From Leptolyngbya sp. FACHB-261 (GTDB lineage: Bacteria; Cyanobacteriota; Cyanobacteriia; FACHB-261), in NCBI RefSeq assembly GCF_014696065.1, contig NZ_JACJPL010000026.1:434001-498000 (forward strand): a DNA stretch of 64,000 nt, read 5' to 3'. Under the pieces are notes generated by a model. It was not told the origin of the DNA. It saw only the letters and a program-made list of their open reading frames with translations, and ran no database searches. Shown piece by piece: positions 23,568 to 32,585 of the stretch (the stretch's first letter is position 1; the number at the start of each line of letters is the position of its first letter). The translations under genes were made by a program, and so were the position numbers.

Positions 23568-24908
23568 GTGCTGGAACTGCTGGGCGCTGGTTTTTTATCG
23601 CTGTGGTTGAAGTCTGCTGGTGTAGACGTACCAACTCTATTCAATCCCCTAACCTTGTTGGCCTCAATGGACTCCTCGCTTCAGGTGTCTGATGCGGGAG
23701 CCAACAGTGCCGTAGAACGCTACCTGAGCAGTATTACCAGCCGGGGTTTTTCTCGCCAGATGCAGGGCGTTTGGATCCAGGCGGGTCCTCTAGTTTTGTC
23801 GAGTCAGCAGGGAACGACGCCCTTGAGTGCTGCCTCTCTAACCAAAGTGGCAACCAGCCTAGTTGCGCTGGATACTTGGGGCGCGGACCATTCGTTTGTG
23901 ACCCTGCTGAGCGCTAGAGGTCGGATTCAAAACGGCGTGCTCCAGGGTGATCTCTGGGTTCAAGGCAGCGGTGACCCCTTCTTTGTTTGGGAAGAGGCCA
24001 TTGCGGTGGGCAATGCCCTCAAGCGTGCGGGCATCAACCGGGTGAACGGCAACCTGGTTGTCACAGGCCCTTTCTACATGAATTTCGAATCTGACCCGCT
24101 TAGAGCCGGAGCATTGCTCAAACAAGCGTTCAATAGCTCTACCTGGAATCGGGAGGCGCAACAGCAGTACCAAACCTTGCCTCCTGGTACACCGCGTCCC
24201 GATGTCGTAATCGCCGGAACAGTCAGAACAGCAGGCGTTGCTGCCTCTACGTCCAGTGACCTGCCTTTAATCCGCCATCGCTCGGTGCCCCTATGGCACC
24301 TGCTCAAGCGCATGAATATCTACAGCAACAACGCGATGTCTGAGATTTTAGCGGCGAATCTAGGCGGTGGCCCTGCACTGGCACGGCGGGCAGCTCAAAT
24401 CACACAACTACCACGGCGAGAGTTCCAGTTGTCGAATGGCTCTGGGCTAGGGCAAGAGAACCGTCTGTCGCCCCGTGCGGTTGCTGCCATGTTCATGGCG
24501 ATTCAACAGCGGGCTCAGCCGAGCGGCATGAGTGTCTCCGATCTGTTCCCTGTGGCGGGCTATGACCTGCAAGGAACGGTTCGATATCGTCGCCTGCCGA
24601 TGGCCACCGTGATCAAAACTGGAACCCTATCGGATGTGAGTGCCTTGGCGGGCGTGTTGCCAACCCAACGCTGGGGTCCTGTTTGGTTCACCTTTATCAA
24701 TCGGGGAACTCAGTTAGACGGCCTGCGCGGTCTACAAGACCAGTTGCTACAAAGCTTAGCGGTCCAGTGGGGGGCAGTTCCCGTGGCTCCGGAGGGCTTT
24801 GCCCCAGCTTCCTGGAAAGATGTGCAAGACCGTAATGAACTGCTGCTTGCCCCTACCTCTCAGACACAAAGCAACATCGGTCCCCAAGCTCAGAATTCAT
24901 TGCCCTGA
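23568..24908 (+). CDS. dacB: D-alanyl-D-alanine carboxypeptidase/endopeptidase, PBP4 type (peptidase S13)
   Basis: 446 residues. The three penicillin-binding motifs are present: SLTK with Ser90/Lys93, YSNNAMSE (SxN, near 250) and IKTGTLSDVSALAG (KTG, near 345). The order and the large insert between motifs 1 and 2 are typical of S13 enzymes, which trim D-Ala from peptidoglycan side chains or cut cross-links in the periplasm. The N-terminus has a short hydrophobic region but no textbook signal peptide, so export should be treated as likely rather than shown. GTG start with GGTGAGGG seven bases upstream. A hairpin follows the gene. Confidence 0.88.
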   Translation: MLELLGAGFLSLWLKSAGVDVPTLFNPLTLLASMDSSLQVSDAGANSAVERYLSSITSRGFSRQMQGVWIQAGPLVLSSQQGTTPLSAASLTKVATSLVALDTWGADHSFVTLLSARGRIQNGVLQGDLWVQGSGDPFFVWEEAIAVGNALKRAGINRVNGNLVVTGPFYMNFESDPLRAGALLKQAFNSSTWNREAQQQYQTLPPGTPRPDVVIAGTVRTAGVAASTSSDLPLIRHRSVPLWHLLKRMNIYSNNAMSEILAANLGGGPALARRAAQITQLPRREFQLSNGSGLGQENRLSPRAVAAMFMAIQQRAQPSGMSVSDLFPVAGYDLQGTVRYRRLPMATVIKTGTLSDVSALAGVLPTQRWGPVWFTFINRGTQLDGLRGLQDQLLQSLAVQWGAVPVAPEGFAPASWKDVQDRNELLLAPTSQTQSNIGPQAQNSLP

Positions 24909-24942
24909 GCCCTAAGCTCAACTCGCCAAGCTCAACCTGTAG

Positions 24943-24961
24943 GGGTGCGGTCGCCGCACCC
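24943..24961 (+). terminator. Short perfect hairpin after the carboxypeptidase gene
   Basis: GGGTGCGG (24943-24950), TCG loop, CCGCACCC (24954-24961), followed by TTAATTT. This works as a factor-independent terminator for the preceding gene. Its compact GC-rich form, with GTAGGGGTGCGG at the left, also resembles dispersed palindromic elements of cyanobacterial genomes; only a genome-wide count would tell. Confidence 0.55.
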
Positions 24962-25148
24962 TTAATTTGTGCTTCTGAGGTGCTTCTCAACTCATGGGCT
25001 TTTAACCTCCGCTGACCTCTTTTAAAAAGGTGTTTCTAGCTGAATTGGTCAGTCGGCAGAATTGGCTCTATGAGAACGAACTAGAAGTGGTACTACCGAA
25101 AACCACTTGAGTTCGATAACTTGTGGTTGCACCTTTCAAATTGCATCA

Positions 25149-25664
25149 ATGCAACCCGTGACCTGTTCTCCTCCTGAGCTTGAGCAATACGATTTAGCAC
25201 AAGCCAATATTGCCTACACACGAGCAGCCTTGAGTGAGCCTGTGATGGCTGGTTTTGTTGCCCAATTGGAAGCAATTAATGCTTTAGCAGATAGCAGCCC
25301 AGGCTTTGTGTGGCGCTTACAAACAGAAGCAGGCGATGCCACCGAGATTCGTGCTTATGATGACGAGCGTATTATCTTCAATCTTTCGGTTTGGTGTTCG
25401 CTAGAAGCTCTCACCCAATACGTTTACCGCAGCCAACATGCAGCAGTGATGCGTGACCGTCGCCATTGGTTTGAAAAGTCTCAGGAGCCAATTCTCGTGC
25501 TGTGGTGGTTGCCTAGGGGGCAGATTCCAACAGTGAGTGAAGCCAAAGCGCGTTTGGATCATTTACGCGTTCACGGTCCCACACCTTACGCGTTCTCCTT
25601 CAAAAAACCATTTTCTCAACCGAATACTCAACTCAGTGAGGCCTCTCATGCAGTTTCTTACTGA
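25149..25664 (+). CDS. DUF3291 domain protein
   Basis: About 171 residues. It matches the DUF3291 layout: YDLAQANIAYTRAALSEPVM near the start, SPGFVWRLQTEAGDATEI, FNLSVWCSLEALTQYVYRSQHAAVMRDRRHWFEK and LVLWWLPRGQIPTVSEAKARLDHL. It is a small cytoplasmic ferredoxin-like-fold domain, possibly a monooxygenase-like or ligand-binding protein; function unknown. I start it at the ATG at 25149, which fits the usual family N-terminus; a TTG at 25107 would add 14 residues. It overlaps the following exporter gene by 17 bases, so the two are cotranscribed. Confidence 0.8.
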   Translation: MQPVTCSPPELEQYDLAQANIAYTRAALSEPVMAGFVAQLEAINALADSSPGFVWRLQTEAGDATEIRAYDDERIIFNLSVWCSLEALTQYVYRSQHAAVMRDRRHWFEKSQEPILVLWWLPRGQIPTVSEAKARLDHLRVHGPTPYAFSFKKPFSQPNTQLSEASHAVSY

Positions 25665-26277
25665 TTGGCTTGTTGTCTTCAGTGTTGGCTGTCTCGCGGT
25701 CACTAGCCCCGGTCCCAATCTCGCCATTACGCTTCGCAATAGCTTGGCCTACTCCCGACAATCTGGCATTTATACCGCGCTAGGTTTAGCCGCCGGTAAT
25801 CTCGTCCATACCACTTACTGTCTGTTAGGTATCGGGCTGGTGATTTCTCAATCTATTTTGTTGTTTAGCGCTTTGAAGTGGGCGGGGGCTGCTTACCTCA
25901 TTTATGTTGGCTGCCAGGCCCTGCGCTCTCAAAAATCAGCGGCTATCACTTCTGCTAGGAGTACACAGGCTATTAGTCGAATAACAGCTGTTCAGATGGG
26001 CTTCTTGACCAATCTGCTCAATCCCAAAGTGACCTTATTTTTTCTGGCTCTGTTTACCCAAATCATTCAGCCTGAAACTCCTTTATGGGTTCAAGTAATC
26101 TACGGTCTGACGATTGTGGCTCTTGAATTCACCTGGTTTGCTTTGGTCTCGCTGTTGGTTTCACAGAAAGCCGTCAAGCAGCAATTTCAAGCAGTTAGCC
26201 ATCGGCTTGAGCGAGGGATGGGCATTATGCTGATCGCTTTAGGGCTACGGCTGGCATTGGCACAAAACAGCAATTAG
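25648..26277 (+). CDS. LysE-family amino-acid exporter
   Basis: A 209-residue RhtB/LysE-type exporter of six membrane segments. VFSVGCLAVTSPGPNLAITLRNSLAYSRQSG contains the family SPGPN motif near residue 24, and NLLNPKVTLFFLALFTQII near 133 is the second signature. GAGG seven bases before the ATG at 25648 defines the start, inside the end of the DUF3291 gene; the frame runs open further upstream but without a site. It is the first of two tandem LysE-type genes, followed by a MocR regulator. The substrate is an amino acid or derivative, not determinable here. Confidence 0.9.
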   Translation: MQFLTDWLVVFSVGCLAVTSPGPNLAITLRNSLAYSRQSGIYTALGLAAGNLVHTTYCLLGIGLVISQSILLFSALKWAGAAYLIYVGCQALRSQKSAAITSARSTQAISRITAVQMGFLTNLLNPKVTLFFLALFTQIIQPETPLWVQVIYGLTIVALEFTWFALVSLLVSQKAVKQQFQAVSHRLERGMGIMLIALGLRLALAQNSN

Positions 26278-26327
26278 ACTCTGCAGCTAATCCAAACCGA
26301 CACTCAGTACAACGCTGAGTAAAAGTA

Positions 26328-26957
26328 ATGCCCCATTTTTCAAATCTGCTCCTGTTTGTTGCCGCTGCAATTGTGCTGATAATGACCCCTGGTCCCGATA
26401 CGCTCTATGTTCTGGCTCGCACTTTAGGCCAGGGAAAAATGGCTGGTCTTGTTTCTGCTCTGGGGATTTGTACAGGGCTTCTAGTACATATTTCAGCGGC
26501 AGTTATTGGGCTCTCATCCCTGTTGATGACCTCAGCACTTGCCTACAATCTCGTGAAGTATGTAGGCGCTACGTACCTGGTTTATCTAGGACTATGCACA
26601 ATTTTGAACCGTGAGCATCGAACAGCCCTTCGTCCGTCTCAAGGGGTCAGTTTAGCCAAGAATTTTTCTCAGGGTGTGCTCTCCAGCACACTCAATCCGA
26701 AGCTGGCGCTATTCTTTTTGGCCTTTCTACCTCAATTCGTTGACCCGGATCAAGGTAGCGTTAGTTGGCAGATTTTTACGCTGGGGGTTCTGTTCGTGAG
26801 CATGGCGGTTGTTTGGTTTCTACTCATCGTTCTCTTGATCAGCTCATTCAGCGATTGGCTACCCAAACATTCAAATTTCGCCAAGGTTCAGAAGTGGCTA
26901 ACGGGCAGTATCTTGATCAGTTTAGGAATCCGTTTGGCCTTGCCAGAACGGAGTTAG
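26328..26957 (+). CDS. LysE-family amino-acid exporter, second copy
   Basis: 209 residues, six membrane segments, with AAIVLIMTPGPDTLYVLARTL (TPGPD at the position of SPGPN) and SSTLNPKLALFFLAFLPQFV. It has the same length as the preceding gene but is clearly diverged in sequence, so this is either an old duplication or two distinct subfamilies brought together; the N-to-D change in the motif may go with different substrates. The gap to the previous gene is 50 bases and to the MocR gene 36, so all appear to be one operon. Confidence 0.9.
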   Translation: MPHFSNLLLFVAAAIVLIMTPGPDTLYVLARTLGQGKMAGLVSALGICTGLLVHISAAVIGLSSLLMTSALAYNLVKYVGATYLVYLGLCTILNREHRTALRPSQGVSLAKNFSQGVLSSTLNPKLALFFLAFLPQFVDPDQGSVSWQIFTLGVLFVSMAVVWFLLIVLLISSFSDWLPKHSNFAKVQKWLTGSILISLGIRLALPERS

Positions 26958-26993
26958 CTCAGGAGCTTAAAGCGCAGGCATTAAAGTGTAGGC

Positions 26994-28430
26994 ATGTTTT
27001 GGATTCCTCTCGAAAAATCCTCGCCTACTCCCTTAACTCGACAAGTTTATGAGTATCTGCGCGAGCAGATTTTGCGCGGAGAATTGGCTTCAGGGCAGCA
27101 GCTACCCGCTACCCGCGAGTTGGCCTTAAACTTGGGAGTCTCACGTAACATCATTCTGCTCGCCTATGAACAACTTCTGGCTGAGGGCTGTTTAGAAGGG
27201 CGTCCGGGATCAGGAACCTATGTTGCTGAAGGAGCCTATTTGGCGTCGCTGGCTGGGAGGCTTCCTGTGGCCAATTCTGTAGCTAGCCCTCGAAATTCAG
27301 GTGTAGACCCAGTTAGCCCAGCGCTGACTGAAAAGTTAACTGACTGGATTGACTTCCGGTCTGGTATACCGGCGCTGGATCAGTTTCCTCGTAAGCTGTG
27401 GGGCCAACTCAGCAGGCAAGTTTGTGTAGAGGCGCCCCCCTCCCAATTAGGCTACGGAATTGCTGAGGGATGTGCTGAATTAAGAACAGTTTTGGCGCAA
27501 TATCTTTCAAGAACGAGAGGAGTTCACTGCCACCCTGACCATCTCGTGATTACCTCCGGCGCGGCTCAGGCTTTTGCCTTAGTCACCAAGCTATTGCTGA
27601 GGGCAGGGGAGGTGGCTATTGTGGAAGATCCAGTTACCTCCGAACTGCATGAAATATTCACAACTACGGGTGCTACTTTGTACCCAGTTGCCGTTGATCA
27701 ACAGGGTCTACGCACAGACTTGTTGCCAGAGAATATAAATCCTAAGTTTGTATTTCTGACTCCCTCACATCAGTTTCCTTTGGGAGGCATTTTGCCGATC
27801 CAACGGCGCATCGAACTTATTCAGTTTGCCAGAACAACTAACTGCTTCTTGCTGGAAGATGACTATGACAGTGAGTTTCGTTACGAAGGAGCTCCCTTAA
27901 GCTCACTGCAAGGATTAGCACCCGAACAGGTTCTCTACGTTGGCACCTTCAGCAAAATTTTATCGCCAGCCCTGCGGCTGGGCTATTTAATCGTGCCACC
28001 CAGCTTAGTTGAGCCCTGCCGTAAGCTCAAACGCTTGGCAGATTTACACACCTCTGTTTTGGAGCAGCTTACGCTTGCCCGCTTGATCGAATCAGGGCAT
28101 TTGGAGCGACACATTGCCAAGATGAAAAAGCTCTACCGCCAACACCGAAATCTGCTCGTCGCCAGCTTGTTTAAACATTTTTCAACTGACGTGAAAATCT
28201 TGGGTGGTTCTACGGGTCTGCACCTAGTTGCTGAATTTCAGCATGTTGAATTTTCAGAGACAGTCCTGCAAAAGATAGCCCAGCATCAAGTGCGGGTTTA
28301 TCCAGTAGAAGTACATGCCATTCGCAAAGGACAGCATTGCAATCGCATCATCTTGGGCTATGGCAATCTGACTGACATCATGATTGAAACTGGCATTCAA
28401 CGTTTGCAGGCCGCGTTGATGAGTTTATAA
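26994..28430 (+). CDS. MocR/PdxR-type regulator (GntR HTH plus aminotransferase domain)
   Basis: 478 residues. Residues 10-78 are a GntR winged helix (LTRQVYEYLREQILRGELASGQQLPATRELA and SRNIILLAYEQLLAEGCLEGRPGSGTYVA). Residues 105-478 are a fold-type I aminotransferase domain with the PLP lysine in VGTFSKILSPALRLG (Lys321) and the DDYDSEFRY motif near 297. Such proteins sense PLP-linked amines or amino acids. Unlike many MocR regulators, which are divergent from their target, this one is the last gene of the exporter run, suggesting autoregulation of the whole operon. Weak ribosome site. The 3' end overlaps convergent ampG by six bases. Confidence 0.88.
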   Translation: MFWIPLEKSSPTPLTRQVYEYLREQILRGELASGQQLPATRELALNLGVSRNIILLAYEQLLAEGCLEGRPGSGTYVAEGAYLASLAGRLPVANSVASPRNSGVDPVSPALTEKLTDWIDFRSGIPALDQFPRKLWGQLSRQVCVEAPPSQLGYGIAEGCAELRTVLAQYLSRTRGVHCHPDHLVITSGAAQAFALVTKLLLRAGEVAIVEDPVTSELHEIFTTTGATLYPVAVDQQGLRTDLLPENINPKFVFLTPSHQFPLGGILPIQRRIELIQFARTTNCFLLEDDYDSEFRYEGAPLSSLQGLAPEQVLYVGTFSKILSPALRLGYLIVPPSLVEPCRKLKRLADLHTSVLEQLTLARLIESGHLERHIAKMKKLYRQHRNLLVASLFKHFSTDVKILGGSTGLHLVAEFQHVEFSETVLQKIAQHQVRVYPVEVHAIRKGQHCNRIILGYGNLTDIMIETGIQRLQAALMSL

Positions 28431-29705
28431 GTTCTCAAACGCATTTGGACCTGGAGGCTTCGTAGGACGAATCAACAGCAGAATGGCCAGACCGGGCAAA
28501 GCTCCCGCAGCCGTCAAGGCAAAAAAAGGCGCCCATGCCATTTGCTCTGCTAGGTAACCCGAGAACGAACCAGCCACCGTTCCACCCACCGCGAACAGAC
28601 TGGAGAGAAGCGCGTATTGGGTGGCAGTAAACTGTCGGTCACACAAGCTCATCAGGAAGGCGAGAAAGGCTGAGGTGCCCATACCCCCACAGAAGTTTTC
28701 GATGGTGATAACGCCGACCATACCTGGGTAGTTTTGACCCAGTAAGGCCAGCCCAGTAAAGCTTAGATTGCTGATGCCTTGAAGGATGCCCGAGAACCAG
28801 AGCGCGCGCAAAATCCCACTCCGGTTTACAAGGGCACCCCCAATAAAAGCACCAGCCAAGGTAGCTATCAGGCCGACCACACTGCGGATCAGACCCAGGT
28901 CAGTTTTGCTGAAGCCAGTTTCTAACAGAAAGGTAGTGGCCATCTGTCCTGCCAACCCATCGGCCAACTTGTAGAGCACGATGAACAGCAGAATCAAGCC
29001 AGCCTGCGAATGTTGCTGCCAGAAAGCCCGAAAGGGCTCAAAGACTGCTGCCTGAAGCGACTGAGGGGCCTGACTGCTGCCCTCTGGTTCTGGTGCGAAG
29101 TAAGAGACAATCAGGCCCACCAGCATCAGGGCAGCCATGAGAGCGTAAACCTGGGACCAAGGCAAAAAATCGGCCAGGTAAACAGCAAAGCCACCACTGA
29201 CCAGCAAGGCAATTCGATAGCCCGTAACGAAAATTGCTGCCCCTGCGCCCATCTCAGGTTCAGTGAGCACATCGGTTCGGTAAGCATCGACGGCAATATC
29301 TTGAGTGGCGCTGAAGAAAGCCACTGCCATGGCCACAGTAAAAAAGATCTGAAACTGAGCAGGGTTCTGGAAACCCAAAAGCCCGATGCTGAGAATCAGC
29401 AGTATCTGTGTGAGGGCCATCCAACCACGTCGTCGGCTGCCCCGCAATCGTGCGGCCAAAGGGGGTATGAACCGATCTAGTAGGGGTGACCAGACAAATT
29501 TAAAGGAGTAGGGAATTCCTAGCAGGGCTGATAAACCGATGGTAGTTTTGCTCAAGCCTGCTTCGGTGAGCCACGCTTGTAGAGGCGTGCCGCCAGTAAG
29601 CAGCAACGGCAGTCCTGACGAAAACCCCAGCAGGAGCAAGACGCCCATGCTGAGGCTGCCATAGACACCGAGCGAGGCTTGAAGAGACTTGAGCGGGGAA
29701 TTCAT
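28425..29705 (-). CDS. AmpG-like MFS transporter
   Basis: A 426-residue, 12-segment major facilitator. The N-terminus, LGFSSGLPLLLTGGTPLQAWLTEAGLSKTTIGLSALLGIPYSFKF, is the AmpG/acetyl-CoA-transporter-like signature, followed by WSPLLDRF and GSRRRGWMALTQ. DIAVDAYRTDVLTEPEMGAGAA is also characteristic. AmpG imports anhydromuropeptides from cell-wall turnover; the PBP4 gene 4 kb away belongs to the same broad process but is not linked in an operon. The start ATG has no good Shine-Dalgarno sequence. Confidence 0.87.
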   Translation of the reverse strand: MNSPLKSLQASLGVYGSLSMGVLLLLGFSSGLPLLLTGGTPLQAWLTEAGLSKTTIGLSALLGIPYSFKFVWSPLLDRFIPPLAARLRGSRRRGWMALTQILLILSIGLLGFQNPAQFQIFFTVAMAVAFFSATQDIAVDAYRTDVLTEPEMGAGAAIFVTGYRIALLVSGGFAVYLADFLPWSQVYALMAALMLVGLIVSYFAPEPEGSSQAPQSLQAAVFEPFRAFWQQHSQAGLILLFIVLYKLADGLAGQMATTFLLETGFSKTDLGLIRSVVGLIATLAGAFIGGALVNRSGILRALWFSGILQGISNLSFTGLALLGQNYPGMVGVITIENFCGGMGTSAFLAFLMSLCDRQFTATQYALLSSLFAVGGTVAGSFSGYLAEQMAWAPFFALTAAGALPGLAILLLIRPTKPPGPNAFENL

Positions 29706-29845
29706 GACGAACAGCGCAAATAATAGCCGCCATCTTACGAGATAACGGGCGAAATCACAGGCGGGATCACGAGAGCCCAGGGGATGTTATTCCAAAACCC
29801 CGCCCAAGCCTCTCAACCTACCTAGAGGTCTGACTAGGAGCTTGC

Positions 29846-30457
29846 TTAGGGACTACTGATCCTGAGATCTCCAGAGTTGAGATCGCTTGGTCCAGCCAGT
29901 AGCCTCACAATTTCGACTTTGCGTCTACGCTTGGTTGTGGACTTGGTTGTAGATTGGGCTTTTGACGTGGTTGCGCTTAGGTTGGCCACTGCTACGCTTT
30001 GAGCTGCTTTCAACTCTTGTTTGGCTGGCTTTTCTGGAATAGATTGCTCCAGCTTTTGCCGGGTGACTTGCTCCAAATACAGGCGCAGTGCATCGAGAAA
30101 TGCGTAATCTTCCGGGTTGAAGTGAGCTCGTTTTTGCTTCAACAGCCTCACAAACAGCCAGTAACAATGCAGCATGAGCTCTTGACCGTCGCGGAAGTTG
30201 GCCAGATTTGCCAAACCGCTATCAGCAAGCTTCTGCTCAACGACCCGGTTCCGCTGTTTTAACCAAGCCTTGATCGCACAGATCTGGCGGGTTAAGACCT
30301 GGATCTCCAGTCCCTTTTGCAAGCTCCAAGTTCTGGGCTTACTGGGTTTGTGGCGAGCAAGTTCATCTTGCAGATGACACAGGTCAGCCCTGAGATCTTG
30401 AAGACGTTGCTGGGCTTCTGTCTCTGTTGTCGGTAGCTCAAATTCAAATTCAGGCAT
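29846..30457 (-). CDS. Hypothetical protein with basic C-terminal tail
   Basis: About 203 residues from an ATG at 30457 (AGGG nine bases upstream); a GTG at 30493 would add 12 residues and also has a possible site. Residues 10-80 are predicted helical and charged (TETEAQQRLQDLRADLCHLQDELA, probably coiled coil), followed by DGQELMLHCYWLFVRLLKQKRAHFNPEDYAFLDALRLYLEQV, then a low-complexity Ser/Thr/Lys linker and KRRRKVEIV. The pattern could serve protein or nucleic-acid binding. I do not recognise the family. Confidence 0.6.
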   Translation of the reverse strand: MPEFEFELPTTETEAQQRLQDLRADLCHLQDELARHKPSKPRTWSLQKGLEIQVLTRQICAIKAWLKQRNRVVEQKLADSGLANLANFRDGQELMLHCYWLFVRLLKQKRAHFNPEDYAFLDALRLYLEQVTRQKLEQSIPEKPAKQELKAAQSVAVANLSATTSKAQSTTKSTTKRRRKVEIVRLLAGPSDLNSGDLRISSP

Positions 30458-30557
30458 GAGACGCAGCCCTTTTTCAGCACTTGAGCACGACACATTACCA
30501 GACCTGCAAGCGCCTGGGAAGCCCTAAATGTTAATTTATATTAAGGGCTGCCATAAC

Positions 30558-30589
30558 AGAACTCCCGTCCGGCTACCGGATGGGGTTCT
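30558..30589 (-). terminator. Hairpin downstream of cysK
   Basis: AGAACTCCCGTCCGG and CCGGATGGGGTTCT fold into a nearly unbroken stem with a three-base loop, 20 bases past the cysK stop. On the minus strand no T-run follows directly, but the position and strength suggest transcription ends here. Confidence 0.55.
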
Positions 30590-30609
30590 GACTGAGGAAA
30601 AATTTAGCT

Positions 30610-31584
30610 CTAGGCAGGGACTAGACCTTTAGAGGCTAGCCACTCCTTGCTGAACAGCCGTGACTGATAACGAGCGCCACTGTCACACAAAATAGTCACA
30701 ATCGTATGACCTGGTCCCAATTGCCGAGCTAACCAGACGGCTGCACCGACATTAATACCCGAGGAGCCTCCCAAGAACAGCCCTTCTTTCTCTAGCAGTT
30801 GATAGACAATTGGCACACACTCTTCGTCAGAAATAACCACGGCATCATCAATAGGAACCCCCTCCATATTGGCGGTCACCCGACTGTTGCCAATACCCTC
30901 AGTAATTGAACTCCCTTCAGTTTTGAGTTCACCGGTTTTGGCGTAGCTGTAGAGGGCGCTGCCTTTGGGATCAGCCAGGACTGCTTTAACAGCCGGGTTC
31001 TTTTCTTTGAGGTACAAGGAGACACCTGCGTAGGTACCGCCGGTCCCCGTGGCACAAGTCCAACCGTCAATTTTGCCCCCGGTTTGTTGCCAAATCTCAG
31101 GGCCTGTTGTCTCGTAGTGGGCACGGCGATTGGCAAGGTTATCAAATTGATTGGCCCAGATTGCATTTTCAGTTTCCTGTGCAATACGGCCCGACAGTTT
31201 GACATAGTTATTAGGGTCTTTGTAAGGAACTGCAGGCACGGTTCGCACCTCGGCTCCCAACATGCGTAGGGCATCAATTTTTTCCTGTGATTGTGTTTCA
31301 GGAATGACAATAATGCACTTGTAACCTCGAGCATTACAAATATGGGCAAGGCCAATACCTGTATTGCCTGCAGTGCCCTCTACGACCGTACCGCCAGGTT
31401 TGAGCAACCCTTTTTCTTCAGCGTCTTTAATCATGTAGAGCGCCGCTCGATCCTTGACAGAACCACCAGGATTGAGGAACTCTGCTTTGCCTAAAATTTC
31501 ACAGCCTGTCTCTTCACTAAAACTCTTTAGGCGAATCAGTGGTGTGTTGCCTACTGTACCGACAAAACCATCCTTAATATCCAT
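30610..31584 (-). CDS. cysK: Cysteine synthase A (O-acetylserine sulfhydrylase)
   Basis: 324 residues. It forms L-cysteine from O-acetylserine and sulfide with PLP in the cytoplasm. GNTPLIRL is at 12-19, the PLP lysine is Lys44 in [24 protein letters not shown] is the substrate loop near 70, and the phosphate-binding glycine loop is [10 protein letters not shown] near 178. SSGINVGAA near 271 is the pyridine-nitrogen region. Length and motifs are those of CysK/CysM; A and B types cannot be separated with confidence by eye. It lies downstream of a peroxiredoxin gene on the same strand, 147 bases away, with a hairpin between them, so separate transcription is likely. Confidence 0.92.
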   Translation of the reverse strand: MDIKDGFVGTVGNTPLIRLKSFSEETGCEILGKAEFLNPGGSVKDRAALYMIKDAEEKGLLKPGGTVVEGTAGNTGIGLAHICNARGYKCIIVIPETQSQEKIDALRMLGAEVRTVPAVPYKDPNNYVKLSGRIAQETENAIWANQFDNLANRRAHYETTGPEIWQQTGGKIDGWTCATGTGGTYAGVSLYLKEKNPAVKAVLADPKGSALYSYAKTGELKTEGSSITEGIGNSRVTANMEGVPIDDAVVISDEECVPIVYQLLEKEGLFLGGSSGINVGAAVWLARQLGPGHTIVTILCDSGARYQSRLFSKEWLASKGLVPA

Positions 31585-31675
31585 AACCGGGTGCTATCTG
31601 CTGAGGGGGGCAAGGGGGGACGTTAATCACCAATCTCTCACAAATCTCTTAGGCCATGTGAACGGCAACGTAAAC

Positions 31676-31711
31676 AATAGCCAGCAAAAGCGGAAGCTCT
31701 CGCTGGCTATT
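31676..31711 (-). terminator. Terminator of the peroxiredoxin gene
   Basis: AATAGCCAGC (31676-31685) and GCTGGCTATT (31702-31711) form a perfect 10-bp stem with a 16-base loop, 20 bases downstream of the peroxiredoxin stop. The minus-strand sequence after the stem begins GTTTACGTT, a weak T-rich tail. Confidence 0.6.
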
Positions 31712-31731
31712 GAAGATTGAGCGTTCAGGCT

Positions 31732-32370
31732 CTAACGATTAGGTTGGGGAGTTAAGCGCAGGTAGGGCTTCACTTCGCGGTAACCTTTGGGGAACTTCTC
31801 CTTGAGGACCTCAGGATCCTTAAGAGAAGGTACAATCACGCAGTCGTCGCCATCTTTCCAGTTAGCTGGTGTGGCAACGCTGTAGTTATCGGTCAGCTGT
31901 AGGGAGTCAATTACCCGCAGCAATTCATCAAAATTGCGTCCGGTGCTGGCTGGGTAGGTCAGAGTTAGGCGCAGCTTTCTGTTGGGATCAATCACGAACA
32001 CTGAACGCACCGTTAAGGTGTCGTTAGCGTTGGGGTGAATCATGTCGTAGAGGTCAGAAACCTTGCGATCGGGGTCAGCCAGGATCGGGTAGTTGAGGGC
32101 GCTGCCTTGCGTTTCTTCAATGTCACCAACCCAGCCTTTGTGGGAGTCAACGTCATCCACGCTTAGTGCTAGGGCTTTGACATTGCGCTTGTCAAACTCG
32201 GGCTTGAGCCTTGCCACTTCCCCTAGTTCTGTAGTGCAAACCGGGGTAAAGTCCTTGGGGTGAGAGAAAAGGATCACCCAATTATCACCAGCCCAGTCGA
32301 AAAAGTGGATTTCCCCGTGGGTAGAATCCTGGGTAAAGTCGGGAACAACATCGCCTAATCGGAGAGCCAT
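31732..32370 (-). CDS. 1-Cys peroxiredoxin (Prx6 type)
   Basis: 212 residues. It reduces hydrogen peroxide and organic hydroperoxides in the cytoplasm. The peroxidatic site is HPKDFTPVCTTELG with Cys45, and the long C-terminal domain (ADPDRKVSDLYDMIHPNANDTLTVRSVFVIDP, later KGYREVKPYLRLTPQ) marks the Prx6/1-Cys subgroup. No resolving cysteine is evident. The start is the ATG at 32370, with AGGA seven bases upstream; the frame stays open 32 codons further but has no site. Neighbouring cysK gives a thiol context. A hairpin follows the stop. Confidence 0.92.
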   Translation of the reverse strand: MALRLGDVVPDFTQDSTHGEIHFFDWAGDNWVILFSHPKDFTPVCTTELGEVARLKPEFDKRNVKALALSVDDVDSHKGWVGDIEETQGSALNYPILADPDRKVSDLYDMIHPNANDTLTVRSVFVIDPNRKLRLTLTYPASTGRNFDELLRVIDSLQLTDNYSVATPANWKDGDDCVIVPSLKDPEVLKEKFPKGYREVKPYLRLTPQPNR

Positions 32371-32585
32371 AGCTAATTCCTGTGATCTCGAAACAATCGC
32401 ACAGTTTTCAGTTGTATCATGCCACAAACCCCGGTTAGCCGGTCGGGATTCTGTTCTTATTATCATTTTTTAACATTGTGTTCTTAAAGCTAAAACATAT
32501 AGATTTGGCCTAGACAAAATTCTTCTGTTCTGGACCGTCCCTTCTTCTCGCAGAATAAGTGGATGAAGCGAGAGTCAAACCGAAC

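Noticed and set aside
29010-29480. 156-codon open frame antisense to ampG
   Set aside because: It is entirely within the transporter gene and rich in His/Gln/Cys, with no domain or ribosome site.
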